Of a DNA stretch of 34,664 nucleotides, positions 1 to 13,900 are shown one piece after another. The stretch's first letter is position 1, and every line of letters starts with the position of its first letter. A program made the translations under genes and the position numbers. Below the pieces are notes generated by a model. That model was not told the origin of the DNA. It ran no database searches and was given only the letters and a program-made list of their open reading frames with translations. Origin of the DNA: Spirochaetales bacterium Spiro_04. GTDB taxonomy: Bacteria > Spirochaetota > Spirochaetia > Sphaerochaetales > Sphaerochaetaceae. Location: the NCBI GenBank assembly GCA_001604325.1, contig LVBF01000054.1, positions 1 through 34,664 of the forward strand. The letters run 5' to 3'.

Positions 1-596
1 GCCAGTGGGTTGGTCACGCTGGTCATCGGCCTCTCGATGGCCCTCTCGTCCAACTCCTACCTCATCCTCCTCTTCGCCCTGATCATCGGAGGGGCTGCGG
101 GCTATGCCCTGAAGATCGAGGACCGGATCCTCTCCCTCGGGGTGTGGATGGAGAAGCGGCTCTCCCGCGGGACGGGGAGTGAGGAGAGCGGGCGCAACTT
201 CGCCCTGGGGTTCTTCAACGCGTCGCTGCTGGGTCGATCCAGGCCGGGACGGTGGGCGACTACCAGCTCATCATGATCAAGTCGATCATGGACGGGGCGA
301 TGGCGATCGTCTTCACCGCGGCCTATGGCATCGGTGTGATGGCAAGCGCCCTCTTCATCCTCGTCTACCAGGGGTTCTTCACCCTCGCCGGCGGCGTCAT
401 CGCCCCGGTCCTCGGGGAGGGGGGCATCAATGAGCTTGCCGCGGTCGGCGGCATGCTGTTGCTCATGATCGCCTTCAACTTGCTCGACATCAGGCGTACC
501 AAGGCCGGAAACTTCCTGCCGGCGATGATCGTCGCGCCGCTGCTCGCCATCGCAAGCCCGTCCGTCACGCGTCTTCTTTCGGCGGTGGGTTTTTGA
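1..596 (+). pseudogene. DUF554 family membrane protein, 5'-truncated by window edge and frame-disrupted near position 231
   Basis: Frame 1 (...GLVTLVIGLSMALSSNSYLILLFALIIGGAAGYALKIEDRI...FNASLL) continues in frame 3 (GSIQAGTVGDYQLIMIKSIMDGAMAIVF...GIGV...VYQGFFTLAGG...FNLLDIRRTKAGNFLPA). Both halves resemble DUF554/YdfK-YqgA proteins; the expected FCVGAMAIV-like motif is missing at the junction. Confidence 0.7.
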
Positions 597-909
597 GGTA
601 GGGGATCAACTGGCGCAAGAGGCGGAGCTCGTCCTCGGCCAGGGCGCCGATCATCTCGTCGATCTCACGTCGATAGGCAACCGGGTTCTCTCCCACTTCA
701 TCGTCGTAGAAGGTGTCATGGCCAAGCTCCAGCTGTGCGATGGAGACTCCGGTGAGCTCGGAGATCTTCAGAAGCGTATCAAGGGGAGGGCGGCGGTTGT
801 TGTGGATCCAGCTCGAGAGCGTGGTGCGTTTGACGCCAAGCATCTGAGCCAAGTCGACGACCGTCGGCGAATTGAGATAAATCCTGACCCGATCCCAGAA
901 AGTAGCCAT
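565..909 (-). CDS. Small XRE/phage CI-repressor-like helix-turn-helix transcriptional regulator
   Basis: MATFWDRVRIYLNSPTVVDLAQMLGVKRTTLSSWIHNNRRPPLDTLLKISELTGVSIAQLE... is a typical HTH with WI/ISE-TGVS signature. The ATG at 909 fits the domain better than the upstream start at 975. The 3' end overlaps the DUF554 ORF by 32 bp. Confidence 0.8.
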   Translation of the reverse strand: MATFWDRVRIYLNSPTVVDLAQMLGVKRTTLSSWIHNNRRPPLDTLLKISELTGVSIAQLELGHDTFYDDEVGENPVAYRREIDEMIGALAEDELRLLRQLIPYLKNPPPKEDA

Positions 910-939
910 TGGATGACTATAACAGGTTTTTCCCAAAAA

Positions 940-955
940 TGACGAGTATTTGTCA
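940..955. promoter_or_regulatory. Candidate operator 2 (TGACGAGTATTTGTCA), imperfect palindrome
   Basis: Matches the 16-bp core of the perfect palindrome at 1025-1040 at 14/16 positions; lies immediately upstream of the HTH gene start. Confidence 0.6.
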
Positions 956-1020
956 TATATAACGCGTTTATGCAATACAAAGAACTATACTATTGTGAAT
1001 AAAAGAGATATATATCGCAC

Positions 1021-1044
1021 GGGGTGACGAATATTCGTCACCCC
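1021..1044. promoter_or_regulatory. 24-bp perfect palindrome, candidate operator 1 (GGGGTGACGAATATTCGTCACCCC)
   Basis: Exact self-reverse-complement over 24 bp, in the intergenic region between glgP stop and the HTH gene start. Confidence 0.65.
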
Positions 1045-1076
1045 CGGTCTCACCCTTTTTCGGTGTTCTTTCCTCC

Positions 1077-3587
<2,511 letters not shown>

Positions 3588-3626
3588 GCGGGAACTCCTT
3601 GCATTTGTGGCAGATACGTACACGGT

Positions 3627-3655
3627 ACTATATAATATCGCACGAGGGTGGGCAA
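3627..3655 (-). promoter_or_regulatory. Candidate sigma70-type promoter of glgP
   Basis: On the minus strand TTGCCC - 17 nt - TATAGT, about 40 nt upstream of the glgP start. Confidence 0.5.
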
Positions 3656-3680
3656 CACATTGGACTTTATTCATGCTGTA

Positions 3681-3709
3681 TTGACAAAAATCATTCGCTC
3701 TGGTAAGTT
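3681..3709 (+). promoter_or_regulatory. Candidate promoter for tRNA-Thr/rpmG transcript
   Basis: Consensus TTGACA (3681-3686), 17-nt spacer, weak -10 TAAGTT; divergent from the glgP promoter. Confidence 0.45.
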
Positions 3710-3763
3710 AGCTTCTGCACGTCTAGGTGTATGCACTCGAGAATTCACTGACGTGTGGCCGAC

Positions 3764-3836
3764 GCCCTTGTAGCTCAGTTGGCAGAGCACCACCATGGTA
3801 AGGTGGGGGTCAACGGTTCGAATCCGTTCGAGGGCT
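3764..3836 (+). tRNA. tRNA-Thr (anticodon GGT)
   Basis: Cloverleaf: acceptor GCCCTTG/CGAGGGC, D arm GCTC...GAGC, anticodon stem CCACC-ATGGTAA-GGTGG, T arm GGTTCGAATCC. 3' CCA not encoded. Confidence 0.95.
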
Positions 3837-3897
3837 ATTTTTTTGTCCCCTTCTCGTGTGGGGAGCATGGTGGGAAAACCCACCTGAGGAGCATGGT

Positions 3898-4074
3898 ATG
3901 GCTAAAGATAAGAAAGGTCCTGTTGAAAAGATTGCGCTGCAGTGCACCGAGTGCAAACAGAAGAACTACACGACCGAGAAGAATCGCCGCAACACCCAAG
4001 GGAAGCTGGAGCTGAGCAAGTACTGCCCGTTCGAGCGCAAGCACACCCTGCACCGCGAGGCGAAGATCAAATAA
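3898..4074 (+). CDS. rpmG: 50S ribosomal protein L33
   Basis: [66 protein letters not shown] upstream. Confidence 0.95.
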   Translation: MAKDKKGPVEKIALQCTECKQKNYTTEKNRRNTQGKLELSKYCPFERKHTLHREAKIK

Positions 4075-4097
4075 GACGTTGCGATTGGGAAGCAGAT

Positions 4098-4171
4098 AGG
4101 CCAATAGCTCCAATTGGTAGAGCGCTGGTCTCCAAAACCAGATGTTGAGGGTTCGAGTCCTTCTTGGCCTG
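4098..4171 (+). tRNA. tRNA-Trp (anticodon CCA)
   Basis: Acceptor AGGCCAA/TTGGCCT, anticodon stem-loop CTGGT-CTCCAAA-ACCAG, T arm GGGTTCGAGTCC. Confidence 0.95.
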
Positions 4172-4208
4172 CTTGCTTCTCAATCTTTCCGTGAATCAAG
4201 GAGCCTTT

Positions 4209-4388
4209 ATGAAGAAGTTCATCAAGTATATCAAGGAGTCCCGCCAGGAGCTGAAGAAGGTCGTCTGGCCCTCCCGTGAAGCTGTCATCTCTTCGACAAA
4301 GGTTGTCATCGTATCTACGGTCATTGTCGCCATCTTCCTTGGGTTGATCGACTTCATCCTGCTCAAGGCCGTCCTCTTCATACTGTAA
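4209..4388 (+). CDS. secE: Preprotein translocase subunit SecE
   Basis: MKKFIKYIKESRQELKKVVWPSREAV... with single C-terminal TM; between tRNA-Trp and nusG; SD AAGGAG. Confidence 0.95.
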   Translation: MKKFIKYIKESRQELKKVVWPSREAVISSTKVVIVSTVIVAIFLGLIDFILLKAVLFIL

Positions 4389-4397
4389 AGGAACGAT

Positions 4398-4958
4398 ATG
4401 GCAAAGGGCTGGTACGTAGTACACACCTATTCAGGATACGAACAAAAGATTGAACGCATCATCAACAAGATGCGCGAGACCGATACGGACTTCGCCCTGA
4501 TCTGCACCGACGTCAAGGTCCCCTTCGAGACCGTCGTCGAGGTCAAGGACGGGGTGCGTCGTGAAGTCAAGCGCAAGATTTTACCCGGATACATCCTTGT
4601 GGAGCTCGACCTTCCCGACACTAGTTGGAAGACGTGGTGCTCCCATATCAAGCGGATCCAGGGTGTGACGGGCTTCGTCACCCCCAACGATCGCGTGAAG
4701 CCCCAGCCGCTCTCCGCCGCCGAAGTGAAGAACATCTTCCAGAAGACGGGCGACCTGCCCGCCGAGAAGGTCTTCAAACCGAAGCAGACCTTTGCCGTCG
4801 GCGAGCAGGTGCGGATCATCGAAGGCCCCTTCGACACCTTTACCGGGGTCATCGAGGAGGTCAACCTTGAGAAGGCCCGCATGCGTGTCAGCGTCGGGAT
4901 CTTCGGCCGCTCCACCCCGGTTGAGGTGGACTTTCTCCAAGTGGAAAAGATTCTGTAG
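4398..4958 (+). CDS. nusG: Transcription termination/antitermination factor NusG
   Basis: N-terminal WYVVHTYSGYEQKIE and KOW motif IIEGPFDTFTGVIEEVN. Confidence 0.97.
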   Translation: MAKGWYVVHTYSGYEQKIERIINKMRETDTDFALICTDVKVPFETVVEVKDGVRREVKRKILPGYILVELDLPDTSWKTWCSHIKRIQGVTGFVTPNDRVKPQPLSAAEVKNIFQKTGDLPAEKVFKPKQTFAVGEQVRIIEGPFDTFTGVIEEVNLEKARMRVSVGIFGRSTPVEVDFLQVEKIL

Positions 4959-4965
4959 TGGTCTG

Positions 4966-5015
4966 TGGACTTGACCGCTATATGAGAGTTTTCTGATTTT
5001 TTACAAGCAAGTCCA
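4966..5015 (+). repeat. Inverted repeat TGGACTTG...CAAGTCCA in the rplK leader
   Basis: Perfect 8-bp inverted repeat separated by 34 nt. Confidence 0.5.
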
Positions 5016-5045
5016 TTTGTGTGTGAGTACTCCCTCATGTAGTGA

Positions 5046-5080
5046 GGTGGGAGCCTGTTCGTATGGCAGGCGTTATGACC
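5046..5080 (+). promoter_or_regulatory. Candidate ribosomal protein L1 mRNA-binding site (rplK leader)
   Basis: GGT-GGGA-GCCTG-ttcgtatgg-CAGGC-GTTATG-ACC: two short helices flanking an asymmetric internal loop; GGTGGGAG is the L1-stalk sequence of 23S rRNA. Confidence 0.7.
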
Positions 5081-5119
5081 AGCGCAGAGTCAATGGGACT
5101 GCTGCGTAAGGAGAGAAAC

Positions 5120-5551
5120 ATGGCAAAGAAAAAGGTTTCTGCAATCATCAAATTGCAGTGCCCTGCCCAGAAGGCCACGCCGGCCCCCCCGATCGGACCG
5201 GCGCTTGGACCCCATGGTGTCAGCGCCCCCAAATTTGTCCAGGAGTTCAACGATAAGACGAAGAACTATGAGCCTGGGCTGATCCTCCCCGTCATCATCA
5301 CGGTGTATGCCGACAAGTCCTTCAGCTTCGTGCTGAAGACCCCGCCGGCCGCTGTCTTGATCAAGAAGGCCCTCGGTATCACGGGCGGCAGCGGGACCCC
5401 CAACAAGACGAAAGTCGGCACGTTGACCCAAGACCAGCTCGCTGAGATCGCGAAGACCAAGCTTGAAGACCTCAACGCAAACGATCTTGAGGCAGCCAAG
5501 AAGATCATCGCCGGAACGGCCCGCAGCATGGGTGTAGAGGTGGAGCGCTAA
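5120..5551 (+). CDS. rplK: 50S ribosomal protein L11
   Basis: [34 protein letters not shown]...; SD AAGGAG; start corrected from the ORF-track start at 5042. Confidence 0.97.
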   Translation: MAKKKVSAIIKLQCPAQKATPAPPIGPALGPHGVSAPKFVQEFNDKTKNYEPGLILPVIITVYADKSFSFVLKTPPAAVLIKKALGITGGSGTPNKTKVGTLTQDQLAEIAKTKLEDLNANDLEAAKKIIAGTARSMGVEVER

Positions 5552-5552
5552 G

Positions 5553-6242
5553 ATGAAACACGGAAAGAAGTATCGAGAAGCGGCAAAGGGTGTCGACCGT
5601 ACCAAGCTGTACAGCCTTGACGAGGCCACGGCCCTGGTCAAGGAGCTCGCCTTTGCAAAGTTCGACGAAACCGTCGAGATCCATGTCAAGCTGACGTTGA
5701 AGAAGAGCCAGAGCGTGCGCGACACCGTCGTGCTGCCCAACCAGTTCTCCGCCCAGAAGAAGATCTTGGTCTTCGCCAAGGGTGAGAAGGCCGAGGAAGC
5801 TCGTGAAGCCGGGGCCGCCTATGTCGGCGACAACGACCTCATCGAGAAGATCCGCGGCGGTTGGATGGACTTCGATGTGGCGGTGGCGACCCCCGACATG
5901 ATGAAGGATGTTGGACGTCTCGGTCCGGTGCTTGGCCGGCGCGGCTTGATGCCGAACCCCAAGACACAGACGGTGACGATGGACATCAAGGGCGCACTCG
6001 CCGAGCTCTCCAAGGGCCGGGTCGAGTTCCGCTCCGACAAGACCAGCGTCGTGCACTTGGCCATCGGCAAGGTCTCCATGGAGAGCGCCCAGGTCAGCGA
6101 GAACGCCCTCGCGGTCGTCAAGGAGATCATGCGCAAGAAGCCCAGTGACGCCAAGGCTGACTATCTGGTCAGCGTCGCCCTCTCCTCCACGATGGGACCT
6201 GGCCTCAGGCTCAACGTGAAGGATCTGCTGGCAACGGTATAA
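5553..6242 (+). CDS. rplA: 50S ribosomal protein L1
   Basis: [15 protein letters not shown]...[17 protein letters not shown]... Confidence 0.97.
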   Translation: MKHGKKYREAAKGVDRTKLYSLDEATALVKELAFAKFDETVEIHVKLTLKKSQSVRDTVVLPNQFSAQKKILVFAKGEKAEEAREAGAAYVGDNDLIEKIRGGWMDFDVAVATPDMMKDVGRLGPVLGRRGLMPNPKTQTVTMDIKGALAELSKGRVEFRSDKTSVVHLAIGKVSMESAQVSENALAVVKEIMRKKPSDAKADYLVSVALSSTMGPGLRLNVKDLLATV

Positions 6243-6254
6243 GGAGAGAGAACA

Positions 6255-6782
6255 ATGGAGTACAAGACCCGTATTACCCCCGCCAAAGAAGAGTCCGTCA
6301 AGGCACTCAAGGATGAGTTCTCCCAGTACAACGGCTATATCTTCACCGATTACCGTGGGATGACCGTCGAGCAGATCACGACGCTCAGGCGCACGCTGAT
6401 GAAGAAGGACAGTGCGTATCGGGTGGTGAAGAACCGCTATGCCCGCATCGCGCTCTCCCAGCTCGACCGAAGCGCCGATGAGCAGCTGGTCGGACCGACC
6501 GCCATCGCCCTGGTCAAGGGTGATGAGGCGAACGCCGTGGCCAAGGAGCTCTACGCCCTTGCCAGAGAGGGTGCGCCGCTGGTGGTCAAGGGCGGCATCA
6601 TCGATGGGCAGTTCTTCTCACCTGAGGAGGTCGAGGCGCTCTCCAAGCTTCCTGGCAAGCTTGAGCTCATCGCCATGCTCATGTCGACGATGATGGCACC
6701 GGTACAGAAGCTGGCGGCAACGATGCTCGCCTATGTCGAAGCGAACGGCATCTCCGTTGAGAGCGCCGCAGAAGGAAACTGA
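6255..6782 (+). CDS. rplJ: 50S ribosomal protein L10
   Basis: FTDYRGMTVEQITTLRRTLMKKDSAYRVVKNRYARIAL...; between rplA and rplL. Confidence 0.95.
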   Translation: MEYKTRITPAKEESVKALKDEFSQYNGYIFTDYRGMTVEQITTLRRTLMKKDSAYRVVKNRYARIALSQLDRSADEQLVGPTAIALVKGDEANAVAKELYALAREGAPLVVKGGIIDGQFFSPEEVEALSKLPGKLELIAMLMSTMMAPVQKLAATMLAYVEANGISVESAAEGN

Positions 6783-6821
6783 CACAGTCTTAGTCTTCAG
6801 TGGTAACCTGCTACGACTGTG
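6783..6821 (+). repeat. Hairpin in rplJ-rplL spacer
   Basis: Perfect 7-bp inverted repeat CACAGTC...GACTGTG, directly after the rplJ stop. Confidence 0.5.
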
Positions 6822-6850
6822 CGAACAATATTTTATAAGGAGAAGATAAT

Positions 6851-7231
6851 ATGGCTACTAAAGAAGAGATTTTGGAGTCGATCGCAAGCATGACCGTCAT
6901 GGAGGTCGCTGACCTCATCAAGATGATGGAGGATAAGTTTGGCGTCAAGGCAGCCGCAGCCGCTGTCGTCGCCGGTCCCGCCGCTGAGGCAGCAGCCGTC
7001 GAAGAGCCGACCGAGTTCAACGTGGTCCTCGTGGCCGCCGATCCCGCCAAGAAGATTCCGGCGATCAAGGAAGTCCGTGTCATCACCGGTCTGGGCCTGA
7101 AGGAGGCCAAGGATCTGGTCGAAGCGGGGAACCAGGTCGTCAAGGAAGGCGTGAACAAGGCGGATGCCGATGCTCTGAAGGCGAAGCTTGAGGAGGTTGG
7201 GTGCACCGTTGAGATCAAGCCTGTTGACTGA
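6851..7231 (+). CDS. rplL: 50S ribosomal protein L7/L12
   Basis: [32 protein letters not shown]...[37 protein letters not shown]. Confidence 0.97.
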   Translation: MATKEEILESIASMTVMEVADLIKMMEDKFGVKAAAAAVVAGPAAEAAAVEEPTEFNVVLVAADPAKKIPAIKEVRVITGLGLKEAKDLVEAGNQVVKEGVNKADADALKAKLEEVGCTVEIKPVD

Positions 7232-7241
7232 TGGGAAGCGT

Positions 7242-7276
7242 GGGAGCGCCTCGTGCGCTCCCTCACCCAGCTTTTT
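7242..7276 (+). terminator. Attenuator-like hairpin between rplL and rpoB
   Basis: 8-bp GC-rich stem GGGAGCGC-ctcgt-GCGCTCCC followed 9 nt later by TTTTT. Confidence 0.5.
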
Positions 7277-7304
7277 GTTGTTGGGCAGATGCCCTGTCTC
7301 GATA

Positions 7305-7327
7305 GCCACCGGAATGAACCCGGTGGC
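7305..7327 (+). repeat. Second hairpin in rplL-rpoB spacer
   Basis: Perfect 8-bp stem GCCACCGG-aatgaac-CCGGTGGC. Confidence 0.55.
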
Positions 7328-7398
7328 ACCTTGTGTCTTTCGTTTCCCGAGCCTGCAGGCGGGAACCTGTCTGTCTTTTAGTTGACTTTGGAGGGTAC

Positions 7399-10923
<3,525 letters not shown>

Positions 10924-10938
10924 GCAGGAGATGTGTTG

Positions 10939-13900
10939 ATGAAGGAAATTCAAGATTTCGATAGCATCATGATAAAGTTGGCTTCGCCGGAGCAGATCAA
11001 GGGTTGGTCGTACGGTGAGGTCAAGAAGCCTGAGACAATCAACTACCGAACCTTGCGCCCCGAGCGTGAGGGACTCTTCTGCGAGAAGATCTTCGGCACC
11101 ACCAAGGAGTGGGAGTGCTACTGCGGCAAGTTCAAGTCGATTCGGTACAAGGGAGTGATCTGTGACCGCTGCGGCGTCGAGGTGACCAACACCAAGGTGC
11201 GCCGTGAGCGGATGGGACACATCACCCTCGCGGCCCCGGTGAGCCACATCTGGTACTATCGCTCCGTCCCCAGCCGGATGAGCATGCTGCTCGACATCAC
11301 CCGCAACGCGCTGCAGTCGATCCTCTACTACGAGAAGTACGTGGTGATCAACGCCGGCGATACCGCCCTCAAGCCCAAGCAGCTGCTCACCGAGGAGGAG
11401 TACTGGCAGGCACGCGATCAGTACGGTGACTCCTTCGAGGCCGGCATGGGCGCCGAGGCGGTGCACAAGCTCTTGGTGAACCTCGATTTGGAGGAGCTCT
11501 CCCGCGAGCTGCGCGACCAGATGCGCCTCAAGGGCGAGAAGAGCGACAAGCGCCTCCTCAAGCGCATCGAGGTCTGTGAGAACTTCCGCGACAGCGGCAA
11601 CAAGCCGGAGTGGATGATCCTCACCGTGATCCCGGTCATCCCGCCCGATCTCAGGCCCATGGTCCAGCTCGACGGCGGACGCTTCGCCACCAGCGACCTC
11701 AACGACCTCTATCGCCGGGTGATCAACCGGAACAACCGCCTCGATCGCCTCGTCAAGCTCAATGCCCCCGACATCATCATCCGCAACGAGAAGCGGATGT
11801 TGCAGGAGGCCGTTGACGCGCTCTTCGACAACTCCAAGCGCAAGCGGGTCGTCAAGGGGGCGAGCAACCGGCCGCTCAAGAGCCTCTCCGACATGCTCAA
11901 GGGCAAGCAGGGGCGCTTCCGGCAGAACCTCCTCGGCAAGCGCGTCGACTACTCGGGCCGCTCGGTCATCGTGGTCGGGCCCGAGCTGCGGATGCACCAG
12001 TGCGGCCTTCCCTCGAAGATGGCCTTGGAGCTCTACAAGCCGTTCATCATGAAGAAGCTTGTCCAGGACGGCGTGGTCTACAACATCAAGAAGGCCAAGA
12101 GCCTGGTCGAAGAGGAGACCGATGCGGTGTGGGCGATCCTCGATGAGGTGGTCAAGGAGCACCCGGTGCTGCTCAACCGAGCCCCGACGCTCCACCGCCT
12201 GGGCATCCAGGCGTTCGACCCGGTCCTCGTCGACGGCAAGGCCATCAAACTGCACCCGCTGGTCTGTCACGCCTACAACGCCGACTTCGACGGTGACCAG
12301 ATGGCCGTGCACGTCCCGCTGACCCATGCCGCCCAGCTTGAGTGCTGGACGCTGATGCTCAGCGTGACCAACCTGCTCGACCCGGCGAACGGCAAGCCGA
12401 TCGTCTACCCCAGCCAGGACATGGTGCTCGGGATCAACTACCTGACGCGCGACATGGCCGGGGCCCCGGGGGAGGGCAAGTACTACGACACCATCGGCGA
12501 GTTGGAAGCGGCCATCGACAGCGGCCTGCTCTCCTACAACGCCAGGATCCGCTATAAGCTCGCCGACGGCACCAAGATCGAGACGACCCCGGGTCGGGTG
12601 ATCTTCAATGCCGCCCTTCCCGCCGACATCCCGTTCCAGAACGAGACGCTCGGGGACAAGGAGCTGAAGGCGCTCATCGGAGATACGCTGAAGGCGAACA
12701 AGAACTCGATCGCCGTCGAGATGCTCGACTCCATCAAGGATGTCGGCTACCAGTACGCGACGCTCTTCGGGGCGACGATCGGTCTCTCCGACATGATCGT
12801 CCCCGCCGCGAAGACGGAGCTTGTGGACAAGGCGAACGCCGAACAGCAGCGGATCATGGAGCAGTACCGCCAGGGACACATCACCCAGGAGGAGCGCTAC
12901 AACCGTGTCATCGAGGTGTGGACACAGACCAACGACCAGCTCACCGACGCCCTGATGGGCGAGTTGAAGAGCAGTCAGAACGGTTTCAACCCGCTCTATA
13001 TGATGGCCGACAGCGGTGCCCGTGGTTCGAAGACCCAGATCAGGCAGCTCGGTGGCATGCGTGGCTTGATGGCGAAGCCGTCGGGCGACGTCATCGAGTT
13101 CCCCATCAAGTCGAACTTCAAGGAAGGCTTGTCGATCATCGAGTTCTTCATCTCGACCAACGGGGCGAGAAAGGGACTCTCCGACACCGCGCTCAAGACC
13201 GCCGAGGCCGGGTATCTGACCCGACGCCTGGTGGATATCAGCCAGGACGTGGTGGTCAATGAGGACGACTGCCACACCATCAACGGCATCTGGCGTAGCG
13301 CGCTGCGCGACGGCGATGATATCGTCGAGTCGCTCGCCGAGCGCATCGTCGGCCGTTGCCCGGTCGAGGATGTGCTGCACCCCTTCACCCGGGAGGTCCT
13401 GGCCAAGGCAAACGAGGAGATCGATGACGAGACGGCCAAGAGAATCGAGGAAGCCGGCATCGAGCGCCTGCTGCTGCGCACCGTGCTCACCTGTGAGGCG
13501 AAGCATGGGGTCTGCCGCCGCTGCTACGGCCGCAACCTCGCCACCAATAGGCCGGTGGTCATCGGTGAGGCGGTGGGCATCATCGCCGCCCAGTCCATCG
13601 GGCAGCCGGGCACCCAGCTGACGATGCGTACCTTCCACGTCGGAGGGACCGCCTCGACCAGCGCCGAGGAGAACCGGCTCAGCTATCACTATCCGACGCT
13701 CATCGGCGCCATCAGCGGCTCGCGGGTCGAGCGCGAGGATGACAAGGTCAGCGTCTTCACCCGCAAGGGAATGATCGAGTACTTCCGCGTCAACGCCGTC
13801 ATCGAGGCGAAGAGCTACGATACGCTCTTGGTCGAGGATGGGCAGGTCGCCGCCAAGGGGGCGCCGCTCTACATCAAGGGCAAGAAGGAGATCGCCAGCA

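Noticed and set aside
910-975. N-terminal extension of the HTH ORF (MHKRVIYDKYSSFLGKTCYSHP)
   Set aside because: It would translate through the near operator copy and has no homology-like content; ATG 909 is preferred.
1021-1044. 24-bp palindrome as the intrinsic terminator of glgP
   Set aside because: On the glgP strand it is followed by GTGCGATATATATC rather than a T-tract, and a second core copy exists near the HTH start, so an operator explains it better; a dual role is not excluded.
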